From an uncultured Spirochaetaceae bacterium (GTDB lineage: Bacteria; Spirochaetota; Spirochaetia; Sphaerochaetales; Sphaerochaetaceae), in NCBI GenBank assembly GCA_944392985.1, contig CALXYL010000003.1, positions 52,303 through 116,302 on the forward strand: a stretch of DNA of 64,000 bases, written 5' to 3'. Below, in pieces: positions 26,503-34,369 of the stretch (position 1 is its first letter; each line of letters begins with the position of its first letter). Under the pieces are notes generated by a model that saw only the letters and a list, made by a program, of their open reading frames with translations, was not told where the DNA came from and searched no databases. The translations under genes and the position numbers were made by a program.

Positions 26503-26531
26503 ATTGTATCACAGCACCCCGTTAAATGGAA
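26503..26531 (-). promoter_or_regulatory. Promoter of eda
   Basis: TACAAT (26503-26508 on the minus strand), 17-bp spacer, TTCCAT (26526-26531). The -35 overlaps the palindromic operator, so a bound regulator would block it. Confidence 0.55.
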
Positions 26532-26540
26532 CATTGTTCC
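26528..26540. promoter_or_regulatory. KdgR/IclR-type operator between eda and kdgK
   Basis: GGAACATTGTTCC, an almost perfect palindrome. It overlaps the eda -35 and ends 11 bp before the kdgK -35. It resembles the enterobacterial KdgR box (GAAACA-TTGTTTC type). Similar sites are at 8714 and 35934. Confidence 0.7.
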
Positions 26541-26551
26541 GATACCGAAAC

Positions 26552-26580
26552 TTGACCGCTCCCGGCTCTGTCTTTACAAT
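26552..26580 (+). promoter_or_regulatory. Promoter of kdgK
   Basis: TTGACC (26552-26557), 17-bp spacer, TACAAT (26575-26580). Confidence 0.7.
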
Positions 26581-26635
26581 GGTTCCAACAGGTACATCAT
26601 ATATTATGATACCATTATCGGATAGGAGGTTTCCA

Positions 26636-27670
26636 ATGTCCAAGAAATATGTGACTTTCGGTGAGATCATGCTCCGCCTCAGAAGCCAGGAGCTCTATCG
26701 TCTTTTCCAGACACCATCTCTGGAAGCGACCTTTGGCGGCGGAGAGGCGAATGTCGCTGTCTCCCTCTCCATTTTCGGAGAGAAGGCCCAGTTCGTGACG
26801 GCTCTTCCTGAGAATGCCGTTGGTGAGGCTGCAGAGCGTGAGCTCATGAAGTATGGTGTTGATACATCTGCCATCAGCAAGGTGAAGGGTGGAAGGCTCG
26901 GAATCTATTTCCTCGAGACAGGTGCCAATCAGAGGCCGTCCCTTGTTGTGTATGACCGTGCAGGCAGTGCTATTGCCGAGGCAAAGCCAGCAGATTTCGA
27001 TTTCGATGCCATCATGAAGGATGCCGGCTGGTTCCATACAACGGGAATCACCCCCGCTGTCAGCCAGGGTGCAGCAGACTGCGCTCTCGCGGCAATGAAG
27101 GCTGCGAAGAAGGCTGGTGCGACAGTCTCCATCGATCTCAATTACCGCAAGAAGCTCTGGAACTATGGAAAGAAGGCTCCAGAGGTCATGAGGGAGCTTG
27201 TTAAGTACGCTGATGTCGTCATCGCCAATGAGGAGGATATCCAGAAGTGCCTTGGAATCGAGGCGGACAGCGATGTGACGAAGGGTGAGCTTGATACAAA
27301 GGTCTATGAGGAGCTCGCAGGAAAGGTCAAGGAGCAGTTCCCCAACGTTTCCGTTGTCGCTATTACGCTCCGCGAGTCAAAGAGCGCCGATCACAACGGA
27401 TGGTCAGCAGCCCTTTCCGGGAAGACAGGATTCTATCTCTCCAGGCATTATGAGATCACGGATATCGTTGACAGGGTCGGCGGTGGTGATTCCTTCGCAG
27501 CAGGTATCATCTATGCACTTTCCCACTTCGACGATGAGCAGTATGCGATCAACTTCGCTGTTGCTTCATCCTGCCTCAAGCACTCGATCAGCGGAGACTT
27601 CAACCTCTCAAGGCTTTCAGAGGTCAAGGCTCTCTGCGAGGGCGACGGATCAGGACGCGTACAGCGCTGA
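26636..27670 (+). CDS. kdgK: 2-keto-3-deoxygluconate kinase
   Basis: 344 residues from the ATG at 26636, preceded by AGGAGG (26624-26629). PfkB-family sugar kinase: FGGGEANVAVSLS near the N-terminus and DRVGGGDSFAAG, the phosphate-binding/catalytic motif (Asp), near residue 285. It phosphorylates KDG to KDPG, the substrate of the divergent eda product. Control by the shared operator fits induction by pectin breakdown products. Confidence 0.93.
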   Translation: MSKKYVTFGEIMLRLRSQELYRLFQTPSLEATFGGGEANVAVSLSIFGEKAQFVTALPENAVGEAAERELMKYGVDTSAISKVKGGRLGIYFLETGANQRPSLVVYDRAGSAIAEAKPADFDFDAIMKDAGWFHTTGITPAVSQGAADCALAAMKAAKKAGATVSIDLNYRKKLWNYGKKAPEVMRELVKYADVVIANEEDIQKCLGIEADSDVTKGELDTKVYEELAGKVKEQFPNVSVVAITLRESKSADHNGWSAALSGKTGFYLSRHYEITDIVDRVGGGDSFAAGIIYALSHFDDEQYAINFAVASSCLKHSISGDFNLSRLSEVKALCEGDGSGRVQR

Positions 27671-27685
27671 AACGGAATATGATGG

Positions 27686-27714
27686 AAAAGCCGGGGCTTG
27701 TCTCCGGCTTTTCT
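27686..27714 (+). terminator. Terminator of kdgK
   Basis: AAAAGCCGG ... CCGGCTTTT stem (27686-27694 with 27704-27712) followed by CT. Confidence 0.8.
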
Positions 27715-27743
27715 GCATCAATTATGGATATGATTAATTTCCA

Positions 27744-27798
27744 GCGTATTCTTTATGCTAAACCGTCTTTTCCGCATATGAAAACCGATGGAATACGC
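27744..27798 (+). other. Inverted-repeat element upstream of purine permease
   Basis: GCGTATTC (27744-27751) is the perfect complement of GAATACGC (27791-27798), and inside them TATGC pairs with GCATA. If transcribed this is a nested stem-loop. It lies upstream of the best promoter for the permease, so it may instead be a protein-binding site or part of a longer leader. Confidence 0.4.
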
Positions 27799-27821
27799 AA
27801 AATCCTGATTGAATTATTGAT

Positions 27822-27850
27822 TTGCGCGTTTCTGGAACTGGCCTTATACT
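27822..27850 (+). promoter_or_regulatory. Promoter of purine permease gene
   Basis: TTGCGC (27822-27827), 17-bp spacer, TATACT (27845-27850). The leader would be ~80 nt. Confidence 0.55.
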
Positions 27851-27856
27851 GACAAT

Positions 27857-27935
27857 GGTTAGCGTGGAACGGCTGTCTCTGTGGAAGAGGTACCAAGAGC
27901 TCCGTTTGTCGTCATTACTCTACTAAGGAGGATAC
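27857..27935 (+). promoter_or_regulatory. Structured leader of purine permease, riboswitch candidate
   Basis: AACGG pairs with CCGTT (27902-27906) and an inner CTCT with AGAG, enclosing GTGGAAGAGGTACC. The conserved-looking GGAAG...GTACC...CTCCG string recalls the second ykkC subtype (ppGpp/PRPP group), but the match is loose. The guanine riboswitch signature is not present. AAGGAGG at 27925-27931 is the ribosome site. Confidence 0.3.
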
Positions 27936-29336
27936 ATGAAGGATATCTTTAGACTCCAAGAGAAGAACGCTTCCGTGAGAACCGAGATCGTAGCTGGCCT
28001 CACGACATTCTTCACCATGGCCTACATCATATTCGTCAATCCGCAGATGCTTTCTGCGACGGGTATGAGCCAGCAGGGCGTTTTCGTAGCAACCTGTCTT
28101 TCAGCAGCAGTAGGAACACTCATCATGGCGTTCTTTGCCAATGTCCCTTATGCTGTCGCCCCGGGAATGGGACTGAATGCGCTGTTTGCATACACAGTCT
28201 GCCTTGGTGGTGGCTTCACATGGAAGCAGGCTCTGTCGATGGTTTTCATCTGCGGCTTGATCAACATCATCATAACGGTGACAAAGCTCAGGAAATCCAT
28301 CGTGAAGTCGATACCAGAGGGACTTCAGAATGCAATCGGTGGAGGTATCGGACTCTTCATTGCCTACCTTGGCTTCAACAATGCCGGCCTGATCTCCTTC
28401 ACGCTTTCCGCCAATGATGGCAAGTCGACGATGTTCAATACAGGCGTCACTCCAGGAATGATGGACCTCAATTCCCCTGCGCTTGCACTGACAGTCATCG
28501 GACTTCTCATCATAGTCATACTGATGGTACTCAAGGTCAAAGGCGCTATCCTTATCGGAATCATCGCGACAACGATCATAGGAATCCCGCTGAAAGTCAC
28601 TGCGCTTCCTGAGACGATCTTCTCCACTTCCGGAACATGGGAGGGCTTCAGGGAAGTCGCGTTCGCCTTCTTCGGAGCAGATGGTTTTGTCTCTCTCTTC
28701 TCCGATCCTGCGAAGATCCCATTCGTCATCGTGACGATCTTCTCGATGTGCCTTTCCGATACGTTCGATTCAATCGGAACGTTTATCGGAACCGGACGCA
28801 AGAGCGGTATCTTCGATGCAGAGGATGAGAAGGCGCTCGAGGGAGCTGGCTTCAAGAGCCGCCTTGACAAGGCTCTTGTCGCAGATAGTTTCGCAACGAG
28901 CATCGGCGCTCTCCTCGGAACCTCCAATGCAACAACATATGTTGAAAGCTCTGCCGGTATCGCAGCGGGCGGACGCACAGGACTTACCAGCCTTGTCACT
29001 GCGGCGATGTTCCTGCTCTGCCTTCCGTTTGCGGGCCTTATCGGAATGGTTCCCGGCGCAGCTACCAATCCGGCCCTTATCGTTGTCGGTATCCTGATGG
29101 TTGAGCCATTTGCCTCAATCAACTGGAAGGATATCAACGAGGCCATTCCTGCATTCTTCACCGTTGCTGTCATGAGCTTCACCTATGGCATCACCAATGG
29201 TATCGCAGCAGGATTCATCATGTACTGCCTCACGCTTATCTGCACGAAGAGAGCGAAGGAAATCCACCCGATCATCGCTGGTGCCTCCATCCTCTTCGTC
29301 ATCGATATCATCTTCAAGGCCCTTGGCCTGGAGTAA
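27936..29336 (+). CDS. NCS2-family purine (guanine/hypoxanthine/adenine) permease
   Basis: 466 residues, about 12-14 membrane segments. AzgA/PbuG signatures: TEIVAGLTTFFTMAYIIFVNP near the N-terminus (residues ~15-35), VAPGMGLNALFAYTV, SDTFDSIGTFIGTG, GTSNATTYVESSAGI and NWKDINEAIPAF. It imports purine bases with protons. Strong AAGGAGG ribosome site. A structured leader and a following terminator make it a single-gene unit, unrelated to the pectin genes around it but linked in theme to the nucleoside genes at 44-50 kb. Confidence 0.95.
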   Translation: MKDIFRLQEKNASVRTEIVAGLTTFFTMAYIIFVNPQMLSATGMSQQGVFVATCLSAAVGTLIMAFFANVPYAVAPGMGLNALFAYTVCLGGGFTWKQALSMVFICGLINIIITVTKLRKSIVKSIPEGLQNAIGGGIGLFIAYLGFNNAGLISFTLSANDGKSTMFNTGVTPGMMDLNSPALALTVIGLLIIVILMVLKVKGAILIGIIATTIIGIPLKVTALPETIFSTSGTWEGFREVAFAFFGADGFVSLFSDPAKIPFVIVTIFSMCLSDTFDSIGTFIGTGRKSGIFDAEDEKALEGAGFKSRLDKALVADSFATSIGALLGTSNATTYVESSAGIAAGGRTGLTSLVTAAMFLLCLPFAGLIGMVPGAATNPALIVVGILMVEPFASINWKDINEAIPAFFTVAVMSFTYGITNGIAAGFIMYCLTLICTKRAKEIHPIIAGASILFVIDIIFKALGLE

Positions 29337-29346
29337 AGCATTGTCT

Positions 29347-29376
29347 GCCGGAGGTTCGCCTCCGGCATTCTTCTTT
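29347..29376 (+). terminator. Terminator after purine permease
   Basis: GCCGGAGG-TTCG-CCTCCGGC then ATTCTTCTTT. The ATG of the next gene is 2-3 nt after the T-rich tract. Confidence 0.85.
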
Positions 29377-29378
29377 CA

Positions 29379-30059
29379 ATGAACAGGGTTTTCATTTCAG
29401 GTGACTCCACGGCAGCGGCCAAGGAGGAATCAGCGAGGCCGGAAACAGGATGGGGCGAGGCCTTCGGCAAGTATCTCCGTCCCGGCTGGGTTCTGGATAA
29501 CAGGGCAATCAATGGCCGTTCAACAAAGGACGCGATCAGCAGCGGTGGATTCAGTGCGCTTCTCTCAGATGCAGCACAGGGAGATCTTGTCCTCATACAG
29601 TATGGGCACAATGACGAGAAACTCTGTGATAAAGCAAGAGGCACATCCCCCTGGCATGAATTCATCACCAATCTTGTCTATATGGCGGAGAATCTCAGGG
29701 CGAAAGGGGTCTCTGTCATATTCCTGACACCCATCGCGCGCAGGCGCTTCGTGAGCGGAAAGGCTGTTGATACACATGGAGACTGGCCTGCTGCAATGAA
29801 GGCTGCAGCTGATAGGGCAGGGGTTCCGTGCATCGACCTGACGATACCGACCATGGTGGATCTGATGGCCGCAGGGGAGGAAGGGAGCCGGAAATACTAT
29901 ATGAACTTCGATGGTGGGGTATATCCCTGTTATCCTGAAGGCTGCATAGATGATACCCATCTCAGGCCGGAAGGTGCCGAATGGATCGCGCGGATGGTCT
30001 ATGATAAGCTGTCTGCATTGCCGGAAAGGCCGGAGGCGCTGTGTGAACTGGATTGCTGA
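29379..30059 (+). CDS. CE12-type rhamnogalacturonan acetylesterase
   Basis: 226 residues, SGNH hydrolase. Block I GDSTAA (Ser), block III QYGHNDE, and DDTHL (Asp-His) match CE12. It removes acetyl groups from pectin side or main chains. No signal peptide, so it acts on imported oligomers. The ATG follows directly behind the permease terminator with no Shine-Dalgarno site, so how it is transcribed is unclear; readthrough or a leaderless promoter in the terminator region are possibilities. Confidence 0.87.
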   Translation: MNRVFISGDSTAAAKEESARPETGWGEAFGKYLRPGWVLDNRAINGRSTKDAISSGGFSALLSDAAQGDLVLIQYGHNDEKLCDKARGTSPWHEFITNLVYMAENLRAKGVSVIFLTPIARRRFVSGKAVDTHGDWPAAMKAAADRAGVPCIDLTIPTMVDLMAAGEEGSRKYYMNFDGGVYPCYPEGCIDDTHLRPEGAEWIARMVYDKLSALPERPEALCELDC

Positions 30060-30726
30060 GCTTTTCGCTCCCGGGCATTCCATAGCCTGGGATTATATTT
30101 CATCATTCTCCCTCCTCCATGAAATGCTTCAGGGCATACATGATCTGGTCCTCTCGCTGGATAAGGAAGGATATGAGGAGATCCGTGAAGGTGTATGGGT
30201 CTCTCCTTCGGCCGTAATCGCACCGACAGCTTTCCTTGGTTCTCCCTGTATCATCGGGGATGGGGCGGAGATCAGGCATGGTGCCTTCATCCGCGGCGAT
30301 GCGGTAATCGGGGCAGGTGCTGTGATCGGCAATTCAGTGGAGGTGAAGAACGCGATCATCTCTGATCACGCGGAGATCCCACATTTCAATTACGTTGGAG
30401 ACAGCATCCTAGGATACCGGGCACATATGGGGGCGGGCTCGATCACCTCGAATGTAAGATCGGACAGGAATGATGTCATCATGCATCTGCCGGAAGGGGA
30501 TGTGGATACAGGGCGCATGAAGGTTGGCGCGTTCATAGGGGATAGAGCGGAAATAGGCTGCAACGCCGTGCTCAATCCCGGTACTGTGATAGGACATGAC
30601 TCCGTGGTCTATCCTCTTTCCTCAGTGAGGGGGACAGTTCCTTCAATGATGATTGCGAAAGGCAGGGAGATCATTCCCCGGGAACGTATCCAAGGACCTT
30701 TGAAAGAGCCTCAGTCGTCTCCTTGA
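30043..30726 (+). CDS. Left-handed beta-helix (hexapeptide) acyltransferase-like protein
   Basis: 227 residues from GTG 30043 overlapping the CE12 stop by 17 bp. Residues ~60-220 contain hexapeptide repeats (PTAFLGSPCIIGDGAEI, AVIGAGAVIGNSVEV, VGAFIGDRAEIGCNAVL, GTVIGHDSVVYPL), as in GlmU-type N-terminal-truncated sugar nucleotidyl/acetyltransferases. The N-terminal ~55 residues are helical. The reaction is unknown. It overlaps the convergent iclR gene by 56 bp. The longer frame from 29950 lies in the CE12 gene and is rejected. Confidence 0.75.
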   Translation: MNWIAELFAPGHSIAWDYISSFSLLHEMLQGIHDLVLSLDKEGYEEIREGVWVSPSAVIAPTAFLGSPCIIGDGAEIRHGAFIRGDAVIGAGAVIGNSVEVKNAIISDHAEIPHFNYVGDSILGYRAHMGAGSITSNVRSDRNDVIMHLPEGDVDTGRMKVGAFIGDRAEIGCNAVLNPGTVIGHDSVVYPLSSVRGTVPSMMIAKGREIIPRERIQGPLKEPQSSP

Positions 30727-31450
30727 TGCGTTCTGCCGTCTCCTGGAATGTGTCCTTGTCGAAACGGAAGATCGGCCAGGATACTGACATTGCTGCAACT
30801 GTCTTTCCGGTGTAGTCGCGTACAGGAGCGCCGATGCAGAATACGTTCTCCTCTCTCTCCTCGTCGTCGATCGCCCATCCTCTCTGCCTTGTCCTCTCAA
30901 GCTCCTCCCTGAGCGCCTGATGTGTTCTGATGGACTTCGGTGTGAAAGGCTTCAGCGGGTTGCGCCTGAAGTAATCCTCCAGCTCGCTCTCGCTCATCTC
31001 CGAAAGGAATATCTTGCCGATTGCGGTGCAGTAAAGCGGTATGACCTTCCCTATGCGGGAATACATCCGCAGCGTGTAGCTTGATTCCTCCTTGAGGACA
31101 TAGACAGCATAGTCATCCTCCAGGATGCCCATGTGCACGGTCTCTCCAAGGCTCTGGCAGAGCTCCTTTGCGAAAGGCTTTGCAGTGTTGATGAGGTCGA
31201 TGTGGTTCAGCGATCTGGAGCCGACGGAGAACATCTTAAGCGTAAGATGATACATGTCGGCCCCATCCCTGTAGACATAGCCAAGGCTTATGAGGGTGGA
31301 GAGGAAGCGCAGAAGAGTCGCCTTCGGAAGCTCTGTCATCCTCGACAGCTGCTCCAGATTGATCCCATCTACAGCGGAAAGCGCTTCAAGTATTGAAATC
31401 GTGCGCATCACTGCGCTCATCTGCTTCTCTTCCTCTTTCACCCTATCCAT
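30671..31450 (-). CDS. IclR-family regulator, KdgR-like
   Basis: 259 residues. Residues ~12-70 form a winged helix (ISILEALSAVDG, LPKATLLRFLSTLISLGY); ~85-255 the IclR effector domain (HMGILEDDYAVYV, GKIFLSEM, GWAIDDEEREENVFCIGAPV). It is the last gene of uxaB-uxaA-uxaC-iclR, 4 nt after uxaC, so it is co-expressed with hexuronate genes. The three GGAAC-type palindromes in the window are the likely operators, with KDG or a derivative as inducer; that is inference from KdgR. Confidence 0.9.
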   Translation of the reverse strand: MDRVKEEEKQMSAVMRTISILEALSAVDGINLEQLSRMTELPKATLLRFLSTLISLGYVYRDGADMYHLTLKMFSVGSRSLNHIDLINTAKPFAKELCQSLGETVHMGILEDDYAVYVLKEESSYTLRMYSRIGKVIPLYCTAIGKIFLSEMSESELEDYFRRNPLKPFTPKSIRTHQALREELERTRQRGWAIDDEEREENVFCIGAPVRDYTGKTVAAMSVSWPIFRFDKDTFQETAERIKETTEALSKVLGYVPGE

Positions 31451-31454
31451 TCCA

Positions 31455-32855
31455 TCAGCCCTCGAAGTATCTCTGTGCGTTGTTGAATGAGATATTGCTT
31501 ACGATCTCTCCAAGCGCATCGGTATCAGCAGGAATCTCACCGTTCTCGGCCCATCCTCCGATCACGTTGCAGAGTATCCTTCTGAAATACTCGTGGCGCG
31601 GGTAGGAGAGGAACGAGCGGGAATCGGTAAGCATTCCGATGAAGAGAGGCAGCGAACCGAGGTTTGCGAGCGTCTTGATCTGTTCTTCCATTCCATCGCG
31701 ATGATCGCAGAACCACCAGGCAGAGCCGAGCTGGATCCTTCCCCTTACGCCGCCCTGGTAGCATCCCATGAGCGTTCCCAGCGAGTAGTAATCCTTGGGA
31801 TTGAGGGAGTAGAGGATCGTCTTGGGGACATCATCCGTGTCTGTAAGAGCGGAGAAGAATGCCGCAACACCGGAAGCAAGCTCACTGTCATAGACGGCAT
31901 CGTAGCCTGTATCAGGGCCGAGGGCTGCGAACATCTTCGCGTTGTTGTCCCTTATTGCCGCGAAGTGGAGCTGCATCGCGACATTGCTCTTCCTGTATGC
32001 GCGTGCAAGCGCGGAGAGAACGAATGTCCTGTATGCGTCAGCTTCAATGGCTGTGACTTCCGCTCCGTTCATCCTCTTCTGGAACACCTCATTGACCTTT
32101 CCTGTCTCCCAGAATGTATGGGGGCATGTCATGAGGGCGTGATCGGACGCGCGGCAGCCCATCTCCACGAAGAATGCAAGCCTCTTCTCAAGAGCCGCAA
32201 CAACATCCTCGGCACTCCTGATCTCGATTCCTGAGACCTTTGCGAGCTTCTCGATATAGGCGGCGAAGTCTGCCTTGTCGATGTTGAGCGCCTTGTCGGG
32301 CCTGTAGGAAGGAATGACCTTTGCAGGGCACTTTCCCTCTTCCCTGATGACTTTGTGCCACTTCAGATCATCTGCCGGATCATCGGTGGTGCCTACGGCG
32401 TAGACGTTGAATTTCTTCATGATGCCGAACACGGAGAGCTCTGGATTGTTCCTGAACTGCTCGTTTGCCTCGTCGTAGATCTTCTTCGCATTCTTCCTGC
32501 AGAATACATCCTTGATCCCGAAGTACCTCTGGAGCTCAAGGTGCGTCCAATGGTAGAGGGGGTTGCCGATGAGGTTCTCCATCGTCTCCGCCCATGCGAG
32601 GAACTTGTCATAGGGATCGGCATCGCCTGTGATGAGCTTCTCATCGAAGCCGCAGGTCCTCATCTGTCTCCACTTGTAGTGATCCCCGCCAAGCCATGCA
32701 TCGGTGATTGTCGTGAATCTCTTGTCCTCTGCGATTTGCTCCGGAATGAGGTGGCAATGGTAATCGAAGATCGGCATCTGCGCCGCATACTCATGATAAA
32801 GCGTCTGTGCTGTCCTGCTCTCAAGCAGGAAATCCTTTCCCATAAATTCCTTCAT
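31455..32855 (-). CDS. uxaC: Glucuronate/galacturonate isomerase
   Basis: 466 residues, the usual UxaC length. Motifs: FDYHCHLIPEQIAED (metal-binding His pair), LIGNPLYHWTHLELQRYFGI, YAVGTTDDPADDL, MQLHFAAIRDNN, and GRIQLGSAWWFCDH. It converts galacturonate to tagaturonate (and glucuronate to fructuronate). Overlaps uxaA by 4 bp. Confidence 0.97.
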   Translation of the reverse strand: MKEFMGKDFLLESRTAQTLYHEYAAQMPIFDYHCHLIPEQIAEDKRFTTITDAWLGGDHYKWRQMRTCGFDEKLITGDADPYDKFLAWAETMENLIGNPLYHWTHLELQRYFGIKDVFCRKNAKKIYDEANEQFRNNPELSVFGIMKKFNVYAVGTTDDPADDLKWHKVIREEGKCPAKVIPSYRPDKALNIDKADFAAYIEKLAKVSGIEIRSAEDVVAALEKRLAFFVEMGCRASDHALMTCPHTFWETGKVNEVFQKRMNGAEVTAIEADAYRTFVLSALARAYRKSNVAMQLHFAAIRDNNAKMFAALGPDTGYDAVYDSELASGVAAFFSALTDTDDVPKTILYSLNPKDYYSLGTLMGCYQGGVRGRIQLGSAWWFCDHRDGMEEQIKTLANLGSLPLFIGMLTDSRSFLSYPRHEYFRRILCNVIGGWAENGEIPADTDALGEIVSNISFNNAQRYFEG

Positions 32856-34366
32856 AGTACAACTCCGTCCTTGAAGATCGAGATCTCGGAGTATCCGTTG
32901 ATCTCATTTCTGGTGCGAGTCTCACCATTCGCGATGGAGATGATGAGCGTTATCAGCCTATCAGTGACATCCTGGGGATCTTCTGTGAGCATCGCGGAAG
33001 CATCGAAGTCGATCCAGTCCTTCTTGTGCTGTGCCAGGTCATGATTCGTCGCGATCTTGACCGTCGGAACTGGAGCACCGAGCGGTGTGCCGCGTCCTGT
33101 CGTGAACAGGATCATATGCGCTCCCGCCGCACTCTGGGCAGTGGTCGAGACGATATCATTGCCGGGGCCGGAGAGGAGGTTCAGACCTTTCTCGCTTACC
33201 CTTTCACCATAGCCAAGCACAGCGGTGACAGGAGCCCTGCCTCCTTTCTGCACGCATCCAAGGCTCTTGTCCTCCAGCGTTGAGATTCCACCGGCCTTGT
33301 TTCCCGGGGAGGGGTTTTCATAGACAACCTGTCCGTGGGATGTGAAATAGTGCTTGAAATCCTGGATGAGCTTCACAGTCTTTTCATAGATCCCTTCATT
33401 GACAGCTCTGTTCATCAGCACCTGCTCCGCGCCGAACATCTCCGGGACTTCCGTGAGGATTCCCGTTCCTCCCATTGCTGTCAGCTCATTGCAGAATCTG
33501 CCGACAAGAGGATTCGCCGTGATGCCTGAAAGCCCATCGGATCCTCCGCATTTGAATCCGACGATGAGGGAGGACATCGGAACAGCTTCCCTCCTGTCAT
33601 TCCTCATTGCCTCTGCGATCTCGGAAAGAAGGCGTTTGCCATCCTCCACCTCATCCTCTGACTCCTGGCAGACCAGGAACTTCACCCTGCTGCTGTCGAC
33701 AGGACCGACAAGGGCCTTGAAGGACTCCATCGTGTTGTTCTCGCAGCCGAGACCGATTACAAGCACGCCTCCAGCATTCGGATGATGCACGAGATCGGCA
33801 AGAATCGTCCTTGTGTTCTCATGGTCGTCCCCGAGCTGGGAACAGCCAAACGGATGGGTATATGCATGAACCCCATCCTCAAGGCCAAGCGTCTCGTTTC
33901 CCCAGCTCTCAAGCTGCATTGAGATGCGGTTGACGCAGCCGACGGTAGGAATGATCCAGAGGCTGTTCCTGATTCCGATCCTTCCATCCGGGCGGCGGTA
34001 TGCCATGATCGTGGGAACCTTGTCCTTCCAGCGAAGCCTGTCAGCTTCCGCTTCCATCACGGCTTCCTCCGCGCTTTTCCTGTCGTAGCTGTATTCAGCA
34101 TCCTCATTGAGAAGCGTGTGGATATTGAAGGCATGGACATGGCTGCCTTTCCTGATGGCTTCCGATGCGGCGCCGATAGGGTAGCCATACTTGATGATTT
34201 CCTCATCCTTTGCCAGATCCTTCAGTGCGACCTTATGCCCAGAGGGGATGTCGGAGAAGATGGTGAATGTGTCACCATCCACCGTTACGACCTCTCCCTT
34301 CATCAGCGGTCTGACCGCGACTGCGACATTGTCGCGGCCTGTGATTCTTATAAGACTGCCTGGCAT
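32852..34366 (-). CDS. uxaA: Altronate dehydratase
   Basis: 504 residues: an N-terminal SAF domain (VRPLMKGEVV, ~18-95) and the catalytic part (PFGCSQLGDDHENT, GLGCENNTME, FKCGGSDGLSGITANP, TTGRGTPLGAPVPTVKIATN). Iron-dependent dehydration of altronate to KDG. 3 nt after uxaB; upstream of uxaC in the same operon. Confidence 0.97.
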   Translation of the reverse strand: MPGSLIRITGRDNVAVAVRPLMKGEVVTVDGDTFTIFSDIPSGHKVALKDLAKDEEIIKYGYPIGAASEAIRKGSHVHAFNIHTLLNEDAEYSYDRKSAEEAVMEAEADRLRWKDKVPTIMAYRRPDGRIGIRNSLWIIPTVGCVNRISMQLESWGNETLGLEDGVHAYTHPFGCSQLGDDHENTRTILADLVHHPNAGGVLVIGLGCENNTMESFKALVGPVDSSRVKFLVCQESEDEVEDGKRLLSEIAEAMRNDRREAVPMSSLIVGFKCGGSDGLSGITANPLVGRFCNELTAMGGTGILTEVPEMFGAEQVLMNRAVNEGIYEKTVKLIQDFKHYFTSHGQVVYENPSPGNKAGGISTLEDKSLGCVQKGGRAPVTAVLGYGERVSEKGLNLLSGPGNDIVSTTAQSAAGAHMILFTTGRGTPLGAPVPTVKIATNHDLAQHKKDWIDFDASAMLTEDPQDVTDRLITLIISIANGETRTRNEINGYSEISIFKDGVVL

Positions 34367-34369
34367 TCC

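Noticed and set aside
27851..27935. Guanine riboswitch before the purine permease
   Set aside because: The conserved junction and loop strings of the purine aptamer (TATA-type J1/2, CCGTAAA loop) are missing.
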